Origin: Prochlorococcus sp. AG-463-P14
GTDB taxonomy: Bacteria; Cyanobacteriota; Cyanobacteriia; PCC-6307; Cyanobiaceae
Length of the DNA stretch: 64,000 nt
Assembly (NCBI GenBank): GCA_003209275.1
Contig: QCRX01000001.1
Coordinates: 1-64,000, forward strand
Direction of reading: 5' to 3'
This document shows, piece after piece, positions 1 to 11,097 of the stretch (position 1 is its first letter; each line of letters starts with the position of its first letter). A program made the position numbers and the translations under genes. The notes under the pieces were generated by a model. It saw only the letters and a program-made list of their open reading frames with translations. It was not told the origin of the DNA and searched no databases.

Positions 1-378
1 TGATTGCTTTCGTTCTATCGAGTTTTCAGTGATACTTTTTTTAGAGATCTTTGACTTTATTTCTTCCCATAGCTCTGGCTTCTCTTCTAAAGGTGTGTTA
101 AAAGCTGAGGCAATTGCCTCGGTTGTAATATCATCGGGTGTTGGCCCTAGACCACCAGTTGTAATAAGAAGTCTTGATCTATTAGATGCTTCAAGAATTA
201 CTTCCTTTAGTCTGTTGAAATTATCACCAACAACTGTTTGTCTGTAGTGAGGCAGGCCAAGTGATGCTAGTTCCTCAGCAATCCAACGAGCATTACTGTT
301 GAGAATATCGCCCAGCAAAAGCTCTGTTCCAATGCATAGCACTTCTACACTATCGACTTCTTTGCCTATTCTATTCAC
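1..378 (-). CDS. cinA: CinA-like protein, N-terminal part (runs off window edge)
   Basis: Minus-strand translation from a GTG at 378: [53 protein letters not shown]...[21 protein letters not shown], the CinA/MoaB-fold GTELLLG and [10 protein letters not shown] motifs. Confidence 0.9.
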   Translation of the reverse strand, partial: MNRIGKEVDSVEVLCIGTELLLGDILNSNARWIAEELASLGLPHYRQTVVGDNFNRLKEVILEASNRSRLLITTGGLGPTPDDITTEAIASAFNTPLEEKPELWEEIKSKISKKSITENSIERKQS

Positions 379-1654
379 CAGACTTGTTCGAACTATAGAG
401 AGGGAATTTAATGCAAAGTTGAAGAACTTTTTCTTTGCATTCTTTTTGAATGATTAAGTCTGAAGGGTGAATTAATCGATTTGCAATTATATCTGCAATT
501 TCCTTGAAAGCCGATTCATTAAAACCTCGTGTTGTGAGTGCGGCTGTTCCAAGCCTTAGACCACTAGTAACAAAGGGTGATTCAGGGTCAAATGGAACTG
601 TGTTCTTGTTGGCAGTGATATTTACATCACTAACAAGAGAATCTGCGACTTTCCCTGTTATGCCAATACTGCGAAGATCTAGCAGAACCAAATGATTATC
701 AGTACCACCACTAACTACATCAATCCCTTTATCTTGAAGCTGTTGCGCTAAAGCTTTTGCATTTGCAATTACTTGCTGGCTGTACTCAATAAAACTTTGT
801 TGCAAAGCTTCTCCAAAGGCCACAGCTTTTGCCGCTATGACATGTTCTAAAGGACCTCCCTGAATCCCCGGAAAGACAGCTTTGTCGAACTGTTTTCCAA
901 ACTCTTTATCTCTACAAAGTATTAATCCACCTCTAGGACCACGAAGAGTTTTGTGAGTAGTAGTTGTTACCACATCACAGTATGGCAAGGGATTTGGATG
1001 TAATCCTGCAGCCACTAGTCCAGCAATATGAGCGATGTCGGCGAAAAGATATGCGCCAACTTCATCTGCAATAGCTCTAAATGCTTGGAAATCGATTGTT
1101 CTCGGATATGCCGAATAACCGCAGATTATTAATTTTGGCTTATGTCTTAAGGCTTGATCTCTTATTGATTGCATATTCAGCTGCTGAGTATCAGGATCAA
1201 CTCCGTAGTGAACAGTTTTGAACCATTTTCCGCTTACATTGACAGGTGAGCCATGGGTTAGATGTCCTCCGTGAGAGAGGTCCATTCCCATGATTGTTTC
1301 TCCAGGCTTAAGCAGTGCCAGAAATACTGCGAAATTAGCTTGAGCTCCACTATGAGGCTGAACATTGGCCCAGTCTGCACTGAAAAGTTTCTTTGCTCGT
1401 TCAATGGCTAACTCTTCTATTGCATCTACATGTTCACAGCCTCCGTAGTAACGCTTGTGTGGAAGGCCTTCTGCGTACTTGTTTGTTAGGACAGAGCCCT
1501 GAGCTTGCATTACTGCCCGAGAGGTGAAATTCTCGCTGGCAATTAGTTCTAAATGAGTTTCTTGTCTTTCCTTTTCCTTATTGATTAAAAAGGAGATCTC
1601 AGGATCGGAGTCCTGAATCGCTGCATTAATCGGCAACAAGGTGGCGCCCTTCAT
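371..1654 (-). CDS. glyA: Serine hydroxymethyltransferase
   Basis: 427-aa [45 protein letters not shown] and [14 protein letters not shown] motifs. Confidence 0.97.
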   Translation of the reverse strand: MKGATLLPINAAIQDSDPEISFLINKEKERQETHLELIASENFTSRAVMQAQGSVLTNKYAEGLPHKRYYGGCEHVDAIEELAIERAKKLFSADWANVQPHSGAQANFAVFLALLKPGETIMGMDLSHGGHLTHGSPVNVSGKWFKTVHYGVDPDTQQLNMQSIRDQALRHKPKLIICGYSAYPRTIDFQAFRAIADEVGAYLFADIAHIAGLVAAGLHPNPLPYCDVVTTTTHKTLRGPRGGLILCRDKEFGKQFDKAVFPGIQGGPLEHVIAAKAVAFGEALQQSFIEYSQQVIANAKALAQQLQDKGIDVVSGGTDNHLVLLDLRSIGITGKVADSLVSDVNITANKNTVPFDPESPFVTSGLRLGTAALTTRGFNESAFKEIADIIANRLIHPSDLIIQKECKEKVLQLCIKFPLYSSNKSGE

Positions 1655-1766
1655 CTTTAAGCTTTATAAGCCTTGGGATAGTAGACAAAACTTTTACCTT
1701 ATTTAAAAAGCATCTACCTCTATTTTTAGTGGGATGCCCCACAAGGCTCTGGGTATTTAACTCAAG

Positions 1767-1840
1767 CGCGCCTGGAGAGATTCGAACTCCCGACCCTCTG
1801 ATCCGTAGTCAGATGCTCTAATCCGCTGAGCTACAGGCGC
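1767..1840 (-). tRNA. tRNA-Arg (anticodon ACG)
   Basis: Minus strand GCGCCTGTAGCTCAGCGGATTAGAGCATCTGACTACGGATCAGAGGGTCGGGAGTTCGAATCTCTCCAGGCGCG folds as a cloverleaf; anticodon loop CTACGGA; CCA not encoded. Confidence 0.95.
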
Positions 1841-1997
1841 TTGCAAGAATTCATAAGACTCCATTAAGGGGACCTTCGTCAACCAATTGATGCTAATAAC
1901 ACCACAATCTCAGCAATTGGATGGGTTGGAGTGTTAAGGCTTAAGGGCTATCCCTAGAGAGTTTTTCGCTAGTCAAAATCGCAACAATTTGATTCTT

Positions 1998-2288
1998 ATG
2001 GCACTTGCTCCAACTGCTCTCAATGATCTCAAGAACTCTATAGCTGATCGATTATTCATTCAGATCGCGAATTGGCATCTTTATCTTGGAGATGCTGGAC
2101 TCGCAGAGACTTTGGCAATCGAATGTAATGCATATCTTGATCAAGGTTCGACTATTGCGGCAAGGCAAGGACTTGAGTCAGTCCAAGTTCAATTAGCTGG
2201 AGGAAGTACTCGTTTACCTTTGGCAAGGTTGGTTCCACCAGGTCAGCTTTTTGATTTAGCTGAGATTTTGGAGCCCTATTGCACATAA
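1998..2288 (+). CDS. DUF3181 family cyanobacterial protein
   Basis: ORF MALAPTALNDLKNSIADRLFIQIANWHLYLGDAGLAETLAIEC..., recognised as a small conserved cyanobacterial family; start taken at the internal ATG. Confidence 0.75.
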   Translation: MALAPTALNDLKNSIADRLFIQIANWHLYLGDAGLAETLAIECNAYLDQGSTIAARQGLESVQVQLAGGSTRLPLARLVPPGQLFDLAEILEPYCT

Positions 2289-2319
2289 GGTTGTTTTGAT
2301 AAGAGAGGTCCCTTGCTGA

Positions 2320-2574
2320 TTATTTAGGTAGCCAATGTTGCTGAACTAATGCGTGAGCGCTCCGGTGCTTGGGCGAAAGGCTGATTGGGCAGAGCGTTGA
2401 GGCTGAGTGTCAAGTGGAGAAGGCGCTTATCCAGGAAATGGAAATTCCTTGACAGGAGATTGGGATCGAAGCACGCATTGTTTAAGTTCAAGGCCCCGAA
2501 TTATCAGGTGGCAATAACTTAAGAATTCCGCTTCAAATTAAAGGGGAACGTGAAATTAAGCTCAGTGATTCATA
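2320..2574 (+). pseudogene. Degraded reading frame of a small unidentified protein
   Basis: Coding-like pieces VANVAELMRERSGAWAK / (A)DWAER / EAECQVEKALIQEMEIP*QEIGIEARIV*VQGPELSGGNNLRIPLQIKGEREIKLSDS* read only through two in-frame stops and apparent frameshifts. Confidence 0.5.
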
Positions 2575-4169
2575 AATTTCTTTCGTATCATTATTAGAGG
2601 CTCCTGAACTTCTTTTATTCCCAAAGAGCTACTTATTAAGCTAAATAAAGCAATACACATCATGCCTGAAAGCAATATCTCAAAAATTAGGCCTAAAAGA
2701 CTTTGAGGCCACAGAACTTGAGTCTTTAGTGCCCAAGTAATTGATCCAGAGATTATTCCTGCGAAAAGAACTTTTAGTCCGTCGAAACTCCATTGCCTTA
2801 AAGGTAACCCATTAAGTTTTTGATTTAAAGCAAAGATTAGAGCTGCGCAGCTAATAAAGTTTACTGCTGCTGTTGCAAGAACTAGTCCTGGGGCTCCAAG
2901 ATTGAATGGAAGTTGCTTACCCCAAGGAGTTGGTCCCCCGATCAGAGACCAATCAAAGGTAATATTCAGAACAATACTTATTATTGATACTTTTAAAGGT
3001 GTTGCTGCATCTCCTATTGCATAGAAAAAACGAACTAACAAATCTCGGCCTAGATAGGCAGGCATTCCAATTCCGTAAGCAATTAGCAATCCAGATACAA
3101 CACTTACAGCCTGATTATCAAAGGCTCCTCTCTCATAGATTAGGCTAACTATTTCATTCCCTAGAGCAATAAATACTGCTCCTATTCCAACCATACTTGT
3201 CGAAGAAATTAATAATCCTTGCCTGAGCCGGCTTATTAGCGCTGGATTATCTCCAGATGCAGCAAGTTTTGCGAATGTAGGAAATAAAGGTACTAAAAGT
3301 GCATTTGAAATGAGTCCTAATGGTGCCTGAATTAGTAGGCTTGCATAACCAAGACCTGCAGCTGCCCCAACTATTCCGGAGGCAAAAAATAAATCAATAC
3401 ATACGTTTATCTGTAGCATCCCTGAAGAGATTGTTGCTGGACCAATAATTCTTAAAACTTCTTTTACTCCTGGATGATTCCAATCAAATACAATTTTTAT
3501 ACTTGCCAATCTTTGCTTTATTAAAGCTGGAATTTGGACAAATAATTGCAGTAGTGCTCCAGTTAGTGTGGCAACTGCAAGAGTGATGCCACCTTTAAGA
3601 GAAAGTACATCTGCTTGAAGTAATTGATTTGTTTGTATTTGAAAGATTCCTAAACCAATAACAATTGCAATGCTGGACATTAGAGGAGAAATTGCAGGAA
3701 TCCAGAACTCATTAGATGCATTTAAAGAGCCAAATCCCAGCCCTATCAGACCTGCTAAAAGGGCAATTGGCGCCATGATTTGGAGCTGAATTACCGCAAT
3801 TTTGTGGATTTCAATATTTAGCCCTGGTCCTAAAACACTGATAAGAGGATCAGCTGCAAAAAAAAGAATTGCAGTGATAATTAGCAGTACTGCGCTAGCA
3901 ATACTATTAAGTGCAGCAAATATATGAGCTCTTTCATGGTCTGGGCGACGGCTTAGCCCGCTAACCATTGCGCTATGAAATGGCCCATTGATGCCTCCTA
4001 GTAGAACTAAAAGAAATCCAGGAAGGATATATGCATAGTTGTATGCGTCATATGCGGCTCCTACTCCAAAAGCACTAGCAATAACAAGTTGGCGAACCAA
4101 TCCGCCGGCCTTACTTAGCAAAGTTCCAGAAGTCACCACTAGCGCAATGCGCTTTAAAGATCTCACCAT
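2562..4169 (-). CDS. murJ: Lipid II flippase MurJ/MviN family membrane protein
   Basis: 535-aa multi-TM ORF with MviN features (GTLLSKAGGLVRQLVIASAFGVGAAYDAYNYAYILP). Confidence 0.92.
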   Translation of the reverse strand: MVRSLKRIALVVTSGTLLSKAGGLVRQLVIASAFGVGAAYDAYNYAYILPGFLLVLLGGINGPFHSAMVSGLSRRPDHERAHIFAALNSIASAVLLIITAILFFAADPLISVLGPGLNIEIHKIAVIQLQIMAPIALLAGLIGLGFGSLNASNEFWIPAISPLMSSIAIVIGLGIFQIQTNQLLQADVLSLKGGITLAVATLTGALLQLFVQIPALIKQRLASIKIVFDWNHPGVKEVLRIIGPATISSGMLQINVCIDLFFASGIVGAAAGLGYASLLIQAPLGLISNALLVPLFPTFAKLAASGDNPALISRLRQGLLISSTSMVGIGAVFIALGNEIVSLIYERGAFDNQAVSVVSGLLIAYGIGMPAYLGRDLLVRFFYAIGDAATPLKVSIISIVLNITFDWSLIGGPTPWGKQLPFNLGAPGLVLATAAVNFISCAALIFALNQKLNGLPLRQWSFDGLKVLFAGIISGSITWALKTQVLWPQSLLGLIFEILLSGMMCIALFSLISSSLGIKEVQEPLIMIRKKFMNH

Positions 4170-4254
4170 GTTTTTTTGACTGACAAGTTCATTATTTAGG
4201 TTCCACTCTTTGTATGGCTTAACCAGTCACTATGGCTATAGCCAAATGGTCTAG

Positions 4255-5016
4255 ATGGAAGGTAATGCACTATTGAAATTCCAACCTTTGGAGGAGGGGA
4301 TCTTGCTGAAGAGGTACAAGCGCTTTTTGGCGGATGTGGAATTAGACAATGGCCAAGTTGTTACTGCCCATTGTGCCAATACAGGTCCAATGAAAGGAGT
4401 CCTTTGTTTAGGTGGTCGGGTCAGACTTCGTTATGCTCCATCTCCTACTCGTAAATTGTCATGGTCATGGGAGCAAGCAGAAGTCCAAGGTGCCGGAGGC
4501 AAGCTTTGCTGGGCAGGAATTAATACTGGGCTGCCAAATACTCTTGTTCGATTGGCAATAGAGGCTGGCTATCTGATTGATGTACTTGGCAAAATCTCAG
4601 AAATTCGAAATGAAGTTAGATATGGCAGCGAACTACGTAGTCGAATTGATTTACTTTTGACTCCATTTCAGGACGCTGAGGATCAAAGGTTGATTTATCT
4701 CGAAGTCAAGAACACAACCTGGACTAATGGCTCTTTAGCCTTATTCCCAGACACAGTTACTGAAAGAGGTCAGAAACATTTGAAAGAGCTGATGGGCCTC
4801 TTGCCAGATCAAAGGGGGGTTCTTGTTCCTTGTTTGAGTCGTTCAGATGTTGGGGTTTTTGCTCCTGGTGATTCTGCTGACCGGGTTTATGGAGAGCTTT
4901 TTCGCAGAGCACTTGCCTCTGGAGTAGAAGTTTTCCCTTGTTGTTTTGGTTTTCATAGAGATCACATCACTTGGGAAGGTATGAGGCCTGTGCAGACTCA
5001 TGAAAACCCTTCTTAG
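4255..5016 (+). CDS. sfsA: Sugar fermentation stimulation protein SfsA
   Basis: 253-aa ORF with LLKRYKRFLADVEL, HCANTGPMKGV and TERGQKHLKEL motifs. Confidence 0.93.
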   Translation: MEGNALLKFQPLEEGILLKRYKRFLADVELDNGQVVTAHCANTGPMKGVLCLGGRVRLRYAPSPTRKLSWSWEQAEVQGAGGKLCWAGINTGLPNTLVRLAIEAGYLIDVLGKISEIRNEVRYGSELRSRIDLLLTPFQDAEDQRLIYLEVKNTTWTNGSLALFPDTVTERGQKHLKELMGLLPDQRGVLVPCLSRSDVGVFAPGDSADRVYGELFRRALASGVEVFPCCFGFHRDHITWEGMRPVQTHENPS

Positions 5017-5156
5017 GAACCTCAAAAGTTAAGCATTAACATGCAGGTAAAGGGTTTTGTATCAACGACGACAAGAGAAGAAATGGATTTGGCTCATTTT
5101 GTACTAGTCAAATTTTGGACTCTTTGTTCCAGATTAATTAGCAGCTTTAATTATCC

Positions 5157-6620
5157 ATGACCACTGCTTTGCATTCGCCGACTAGGCGGCGCACTGCCCG
5201 TATCCAAGAGGCAAGCCTTTTGGAAGGGCCAATGCTCCTGCTTAGAAGCATCCGCGGCTTTAGCTCCCATCGATCTTTGATGTGGCTGGCTTGCGTTCCC
5301 ATAGCGCTTTTAGGCCTAGGCCTATTTAATCTCTCAGCTCATGCGGCTGAGATGCCTGAATTAAATGCAGCTTTTCTTGCTAACAACCTTTGGCTATTAG
5401 TTGCCACCATCTTGGTGATCTTTATGAACGCCGGCTTCGCGATGGTAGAAGCTGGAATGTGCCGCCAGAAGAATGCAGTAAACATTCTTGCTAAAAACCT
5501 TTTTGTTTTTGCTCTTGCTGTAACTGCATATTGGTTCGTTGGCTATTCACTGATGTATGGCGATCCGATTGCAGCAGGTTGGCTTTTCTTTAATGGTCTT
5601 TTCTTCGACCCGATAGTTACTCCTGAAGTAATAGGTGAAGCCGGACTTGTTCCAACTGTTGATTTTCTTTTTCAAGCAGCTTTCGCAGGCACTGCCGCAA
5701 CAATCGTCTCTGGTCTAGTTGCTGAGAGAGTCAAGTTTGGAGAATTTGTAGTTTTCTCTTTAGTCCTAACAGCCTTTATCTATCCAGTTTCTGGTAGTTG
5801 GCAATGGAATGGTGGATGGCTTAGTGAAGCTGGCTTTATTGATTTTGCTGGTTCCTCAATTGTTCATTCCGTTGGTGCTTGGGCTGGTTTGGTTGGAGCA
5901 ATGCTTCTTGGACCTCGTATTGGCAAGTTTGTAAATGGCAAGGCTCAGGCCATGCCAGGACACAATATGGCTATTGCAACTCTTGGAGCACTTGTTCTGT
6001 GGATCGGTTGGTATGGATTTAACCCTGGTTCTCAGCTTGCTATGGATCAATGGGTTCCATATGTTGCAGTAACAACAACTCTTGCTGCTGCAGGTGGTGC
6101 GATTGGAGCGACAATTGTTTCTACTTTGACCTCTGGCAAGCCTGATTTGACAATGATCATTAATGGAATACTTGCAGGCTTGGTAAGCATTACTGCAGGT
6201 TGTGCGAACCTCACCATGTCTGGTGCCTGGTTGGCAGGCCTGGTTGGAGGAGTGATTGTTGTCTTCTCAGTTTCTGCTCTTGATTCATTGGGTGTTGATG
6301 ATCCAGTAGGTGCCTTTTCTGTCCATGGTGTATGTGGAATCTGGGGCACATTAGTTATTGGACTTTGGGGTTATGACATTCAAGGTTCTGGTGCTGGCCT
6401 AGGACTTTTAACTGGTGGTGGTTTAGGCCAACTCTGGATTCAGTTTGTTGGCTGTGCTGCTTATGCCATTTGGACCGTAGTTACTTGTTGGATAGCTTGG
6501 AAAGTTATTGGAAGTTTCTTCGGTGGTATTCGTGTTTCTGAGGATGAAGAGATCGCAGGTCTCGACATTGGTGAGCACGGTATGGAGGCTTATCCAGATT
6601 TTGCCTCTGCTGGAAACTGA
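5157..6620 (+). CDS. amt1: Ammonium transporter (Amt family)
   Basis: 487-aa ORF; FMNAGFAMVEAGMCRQKNAVNILAKN, VHSVGAWAGLVGAMLLGPRIGKF, WIGWYGFNPGS motifs. Confidence 0.96.
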   Translation: MTTALHSPTRRRTARIQEASLLEGPMLLLRSIRGFSSHRSLMWLACVPIALLGLGLFNLSAHAAEMPELNAAFLANNLWLLVATILVIFMNAGFAMVEAGMCRQKNAVNILAKNLFVFALAVTAYWFVGYSLMYGDPIAAGWLFFNGLFFDPIVTPEVIGEAGLVPTVDFLFQAAFAGTAATIVSGLVAERVKFGEFVVFSLVLTAFIYPVSGSWQWNGGWLSEAGFIDFAGSSIVHSVGAWAGLVGAMLLGPRIGKFVNGKAQAMPGHNMAIATLGALVLWIGWYGFNPGSQLAMDQWVPYVAVTTTLAAAGGAIGATIVSTLTSGKPDLTMIINGILAGLVSITAGCANLTMSGAWLAGLVGGVIVVFSVSALDSLGVDDPVGAFSVHGVCGIWGTLVIGLWGYDIQGSGAGLGLLTGGGLGQLWIQFVGCAAYAIWTVVTCWIAWKVIGSFFGGIRVSEDEEIAGLDIGEHGMEAYPDFASAGN

Positions 6621-6647
6621 TTCCTTCAACTAAAAAGCTAAAAGCTT

Positions 6648-6680
6648 AAAAGCCTGGCTAAATGCCAGGCTTTTTTTTTA
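6648..6680 (+). terminator. Rho-independent terminator after amt1
   Basis: AAAAGCCTGGC-TAAAT-GCCAGGCTTTTTTTTT perfect hairpin plus T tract. Confidence 0.9.
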
Positions 6681-6731
6681 GTTCTATTTACTAAGGCAAA
6701 TAATTCCCATCTTCGGTGTAACCTTTCCGCT

Positions 6732-7928
6732 ATGGATACACAAGCTTTTAAACGTTCACTTCACCGCTCCGATAGATATAACCGGAGAGGTTTTGGATCC
6801 CCTACTAAAAGGGCGCAAGCGCTTGAACAGGCTTATCAAAGCAGTCTCATAGCTTCTATTCGAGATAATGGCTATTTACTTGAGCATGGCAGATTAAAAG
6901 TAAAGCTTGCTGAAGCATTTGGGTTTTGTTGGGGTGTTGAACGGGCTGTTGCAATGGCTTATGAAACAAGAAGGCATTATCCAAATGAGAGTATCTGGAT
7001 AACTAATGAGATTATTCATAATCCTTCAGTAAATGATCACCTAAGGAATATGAATGTGAGCTTTATACCAACACAAAATGGGGAGAAAGATTTCTCTTCT
7101 GTGGCAGAAGGTGATGTTGTTATTTTGCCTGCATTTGGTGCCACTGTTCAGGAAATGCAGCTACTTCATGAAAGAGGATGCCACATAATTGATACCACCT
7201 GTCCATGGGTTTCGAAGGTTTGGCATACCGTTGAGAAGCATAAGAAGCATACCTTTACTTCAATTATTCATGGCAAAGTAAAACATGAGGAAACCCTAGC
7301 AACAAGCTCATTTGCCGGAACTTATTTAGTAGTGCTTGACCTTGATGAAGCTCAATATGTTTCTGAGTATATTCTTGGGAAAGGTGATAGGAAAGAATTC
7401 CTTAATCGCTTCTCTAAAGCATCTTCCCCAGGGTTTGATCCAGATAGAGATTTGGAAAGAATCGGAGTGGCAAATCAAACAACAATGTTGAAAAGTGAAA
7501 CTGAAGAGATAGGCCGTTTGTTTGAACTTACTATGTTAAAGAAATTTGGACCTTCCGACCTAAGTGAACATTTTTTAGCTTTTAATACTATTTGTGATGC
7601 AACTGAAGAACGGCAAGATGCTATGTTTTCGCTAGTAGATGAACCATTAGATATGCTTGTTGTTATTGGTGGATTTAACTCTTCTAATACTACACATTTA
7701 CAAGAAATTGCAATAAGTAGAGGAATTCGTTCTTTTCATATAGATACTCCTGAAAGAATTGGTGAGGATGATAATACTATTACTCACAAGCCTCTTGGAG
7801 AGCCTCTTTTGGAAGAGGAGAACTTTTTACCTGAGGGAGAAATTAGTGTTGGGATAACATCTGGTGCCTCTACCCCAGATAGAGTTGTTGAGCATGTTAT
7901 TCAAAAAATAATTAAATTAAGTGATTGA
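6732..7928 (+). CDS. ispH: 4-hydroxy-3-methylbut-2-enyl diphosphate reductase
   Basis: 398-aa ORF, cyanobacterial-type Isp[46 protein letters not shown]. Confidence 0.95.
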   Translation: MDTQAFKRSLHRSDRYNRRGFGSPTKRAQALEQAYQSSLIASIRDNGYLLEHGRLKVKLAEAFGFCWGVERAVAMAYETRRHYPNESIWITNEIIHNPSVNDHLRNMNVSFIPTQNGEKDFSSVAEGDVVILPAFGATVQEMQLLHERGCHIIDTTCPWVSKVWHTVEKHKKHTFTSIIHGKVKHEETLATSSFAGTYLVVLDLDEAQYVSEYILGKGDRKEFLNRFSKASSPGFDPDRDLERIGVANQTTMLKSETEEIGRLFELTMLKKFGPSDLSEHFLAFNTICDATEERQDAMFSLVDEPLDMLVVIGGFNSSNTTHLQEIAISRGIRSFHIDTPERIGEDDNTITHKPLGEPLLEEENFLPEGEISVGITSGASTPDRVVEHVIQKIIKLSD

Positions 7929-8159
7929 GTGCACTCTTCGGAGGTCTTAAATTCTGGAATTAGGGTTTCTTCCCTGATATAGATTTAGGCAATATAAGCA
8001 AAGCTCTACGGTCTAAATCAGCCATGAGATGTTCCTCAGTTTAAAGATCAAAATCCTTTAGCCGAAACCTTTAATCTCTCAATAGAGTGATATTTGCTAT
8101 GAATGAGGCTCGTTTAGGGTGATAACCAACTAAGATAACTCTGCTAAAACTGAGTTACG

Positions 8160-8738
8160 ATGACTGACTCTGGAACTCCTCAGCCTCCTGATTCTGAAAT
8201 TGAATCGTCACCTCAAATCAATGCCTCTAAAGCTCCTCAAAAGGTAGAGGTTGTTGTTCAGAGTCCCGCTTCTCAGGGCGAAATCAATATCACTGCAGAA
8301 TTAGCAATTTTTGTGCTTCGTGTAGTTTTCAGTGTGATGATGATCCATCATGGATTAGAGAAATTTCAAGACCCAGAAGGGTTCTCAGAATTTGTAGTGG
8401 GGAAATACTTTGGGTTTTTGCCTGGTAATCCAATTATTTGGACTTTTGCAGCTGCTACAACTCAAATAGTATGTCCAATTGGCCTTGCTCTAGGAGTATT
8501 TGCAAGAATATCTGCTTTGGGACTTTTATCTACAATGCTGTTTGCTCTGTATTTCCATTTCCTGGATACAGGGTTGGAAGGATTTCCATTAGCAGTGGTT
8601 GAGAATCATAATTATATTTTTGAACTATCTGCAATTTATGCGGCCATATCTTTTTATTTTGCATGCGCAGGGCCAGGAAGATTATCTGCTTTTAGGAAGA
8701 CAAATAAAATAACTTATTATCCTAAAACGAATGATTGA
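8160..8738 (+). CDS. DoxX family membrane protein
   Basis: 192-aa ORF; FVLRVVFSVMMIHHGLEKFQDPEGFSEF typical of DoxX. Confidence 0.8.
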   Translation: MTDSGTPQPPDSEIESSPQINASKAPQKVEVVVQSPASQGEINITAELAIFVLRVVFSVMMIHHGLEKFQDPEGFSEFVVGKYFGFLPGNPIIWTFAAATTQIVCPIGLALGVFARISALGLLSTMLFALYFHFLDTGLEGFPLAVVENHNYIFELSAIYAAISFYFACAGPGRLSAFRKTNKITYYPKTND

Positions 8739-8856
8739 ATTGAATATCTACACAGAATTTTGTTACTAGAAACGTATGAATATTTAAGCTAATCTTATTA
8801 CTTTTATTGCTTTTAGGTCATTCAATCCCAGGCTATTGTTTGCGCTTCTTTTATAA

Positions 8857-10416
8857 CTAGTGCAGAAAATGACGCCTTTTCGTGAATATCATTGATAAGC
8901 CTAATTCATCACAGGCAGCAATAGAATCTCCGTCTCTAATACTTCCACCAGGTTGGATAATTGCTTTAATCCCATTTTGAGCGGCGAATCTGATAGTGTC
9001 ATCAAATGGAAAAAATCCATCACTAGCTAGAACAGCTCCATTAGCTTTTTGACCAGCTGATTCAATCGCTAATTTTGCTGACCCGATACGGTTCATCTGA
9101 CCAGCACCGATACCTAAACTTTGCCCATTTAAGGCTACTGCTATAGCGTTAGAGCGAACATGTCTAACAACTTTCCAGGCAAAGGAAAGATCGTTTCTTT
9201 CTCTTTCAGTTGGTAAACGCTTTGTTGCGACTTCCCAGTCTTTAGTATTAATTTTTTGGTCATCTAATTCTTGAACTAGGATCCCTCCAAGAATGCTTCT
9301 AATATTATCTCGAGTGGCTTTTTCTATAGAATCATTAGTTAGTTCTAATACACGTAAGTTTGATTTCTGCGAGAGGACTTGCTTGGCTTCTTTGTCAAAA
9401 CTTGGTGCGACTACGCATTCTAGGAAAAGACTTTTTAGTTCTTCAGCAGTTGATTTATCTACATTCCCATTGATTGCAACTATTCCTCCAAAAGCACTAA
9501 CTCGGTCTGCATCAAGAGCATGTTTGAGAGCTTTATAAACCGAATCACTTATTGCTACTCCACAGGGGTTGGTATGTTTGATTACCACAGCTGCTGATTG
9601 AAAAGAATTAGATTGATAATTGCCATACCCAAACTCCCTCACTGTGGCCAAAGCTGCTTCTAAATCAAGCAAGTTATTTGTGCTGAGTTCTTTGCCTTGT
9701 ACTTTTATTGCGCCCCCCCAACCTTGATTGTCGGAGCTATACCAAGAGGCAGATTGATGTGGATTCTCTCCATATCGAAGAGTTTGTTTAAGAGGAAGTT
9801 CTTGCAGCCATTGAGTTGACTTGGATTGAATTTCCCCAGTGATCCATCTACTAATCGCTATGTCATAACTAGCTGTGTGTTCGAATGCTTCAAGTGCAAG
9901 CTTCCGCCGAGTTTCCGTAGATACCTTTCCTTTCCCTTTATCTAGAGTTTCTAAGAAAGGTGAATATTGATCAGGTCTAGTAAGTATTGAGACATAGGCA
10001 TGATTTTTTGCTGAAGCCCGAATCATTGCTGGTCCCCCAATATCTATGTTCTCGACGGCTTTTTCCCAGCTAACACTAGGGTCCTTGATTGTTTCCCTAA
10101 ACGGGTAGAGATTGACAACTACTAAGTCAATAGTTTTTATATCTTGTTTCTCTAGATCGGCTCTATGTGCTGGATCGTCTCTTTTTGCAAGTATTCCTCC
10201 GTGAACTCTTGGATGAAGGGTTTTTACTCTTCCTCCAAGAATTTCCGGAGCACCTGTGAAGTCAGCGACTCTTGTTACAGGTAAACCTGCTTCTTCAAGA
10301 AGCTTGGCTGTCCCACCACTAGAAATGATTTGATAGCCGTGTATTTCTACAAGGGCCTTTGCTAAAGGCAGCAATCCTTGTTTGTCTGACACACTTAATA
10401 AGGCAATTGGTGCCAT
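8857..10416 (-). CDS. purH: Bifunctional AICAR formyltransferase/IMP cyclohydrolase
   Basis: 519-aa [60 protein letters not shown]. Confidence 0.97.
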   Translation of the reverse strand: MAPIALLSVSDKQGLLPLAKALVEIHGYQIISSGGTAKLLEEAGLPVTRVADFTGAPEILGGRVKTLHPRVHGGILAKRDDPAHRADLEKQDIKTIDLVVVNLYPFRETIKDPSVSWEKAVENIDIGGPAMIRASAKNHAYVSILTRPDQYSPFLETLDKGKGKVSTETRRKLALEAFEHTASYDIAISRWITGEIQSKSTQWLQELPLKQTLRYGENPHQSASWYSSDNQGWGGAIKVQGKELSTNNLLDLEAALATVREFGYGNYQSNSFQSAAVVIKHTNPCGVAISDSVYKALKHALDADRVSAFGGIVAINGNVDKSTAEELKSLFLECVVAPSFDKEAKQVLSQKSNLRVLELTNDSIEKATRDNIRSILGGILVQELDDQKINTKDWEVATKRLPTERERNDLSFAWKVVRHVRSNAIAVALNGQSLGIGAGQMNRIGSAKLAIESAGQKANGAVLASDGFFPFDDTIRFAAQNGIKAIIQPGGSIRDGDSIAACDELGLSMIFTKRRHFLH

Positions 10417-10477
10417 GGCAGAAGTTAAAAAATCATTCCGAACGTCAACCTACGCATAACTGAGGGAATTTGTTGAT

Positions 10478-11083
10478 ATGAATGATGATCTGATTTGTTT
10501 TAGCTCCGAGGAGGCAACGCATAGATTGGTATTACTTCATGGTTGGGGAGCAGATGCTGAGGATTTAATTCCAGTTGGTAAGGAATTGAGTCGCATCGTG
10601 GGCGTATCAATAGAACTGGTTTCTTTGAGAGCTCCTCAGATCCATCCCCAAGGCATAGGTCGCCAGTGGTATGGACTTTTCCCCGCGGATTGGGCTGCCG
10701 TTCCACTTGTGGTTACTAATTTGCAGTCTCGCTTGAGGGCCTTGTCAAATATGTCTATACCGTTAAATAGGACTGCTTTATTGGGGTTCTCACAGGGTGG
10801 GGCTATGGCAGTTGCTAGTGGATGTGAGCTACCTCTAGCGGGTTTGATTGGTTGTAGTGCTTACCCACACCCTAATTGGAGTCCATCTCGTGGAGGCCCA
10901 CCAATTCTTTTAACTCATGGCACCAAAGATGAAGTAGTACCTTTCGCTGCATCTAAAGAGTTGCTTGGGTCATTACAAGAAAATCAGTTAGATGCAGAAT
11001 TATTAGCCTTTGAAGGAGGACACGAAATTCCTCCTGCAGTTTTACCGCAAATTCGATTGGCTTTAAATCAATGGTTTTCTTAA
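10478..11083 (+). CDS. Alpha/beta hydrolase, phospholipase/carboxylesterase (YpfH-like)
   Basis: 201-aa ORF; VLLHGWGADAEDL, GFSQGGAMA, THGTKDEVVPF, EGGHEIP. Confidence 0.85.
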   Translation: MNDDLICFSSEEATHRLVLLHGWGADAEDLIPVGKELSRIVGVSIELVSLRAPQIHPQGIGRQWYGLFPADWAAVPLVVTNLQSRLRALSNMSIPLNRTALLGFSQGGAMAVASGCELPLAGLIGCSAYPHPNWSPSRGGPPILLTHGTKDEVVPFAASKELLGSLQENQLDAELLAFEGGHEIPPAVLPQIRLALNQWFS

Positions 11084-11097
11084 CTTATTAGCAATGA

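Noticed and set aside
29-247. Many short ORFs in the six-frame track lying antisense to clear genes (e.g. 29-247, 504-695, 6047-6349, 16926-17423, 62783-63301)
   Set aside because: They mirror the opposite strand of strongly conserved genes and have low-complexity translations; treated as shadow ORFs.
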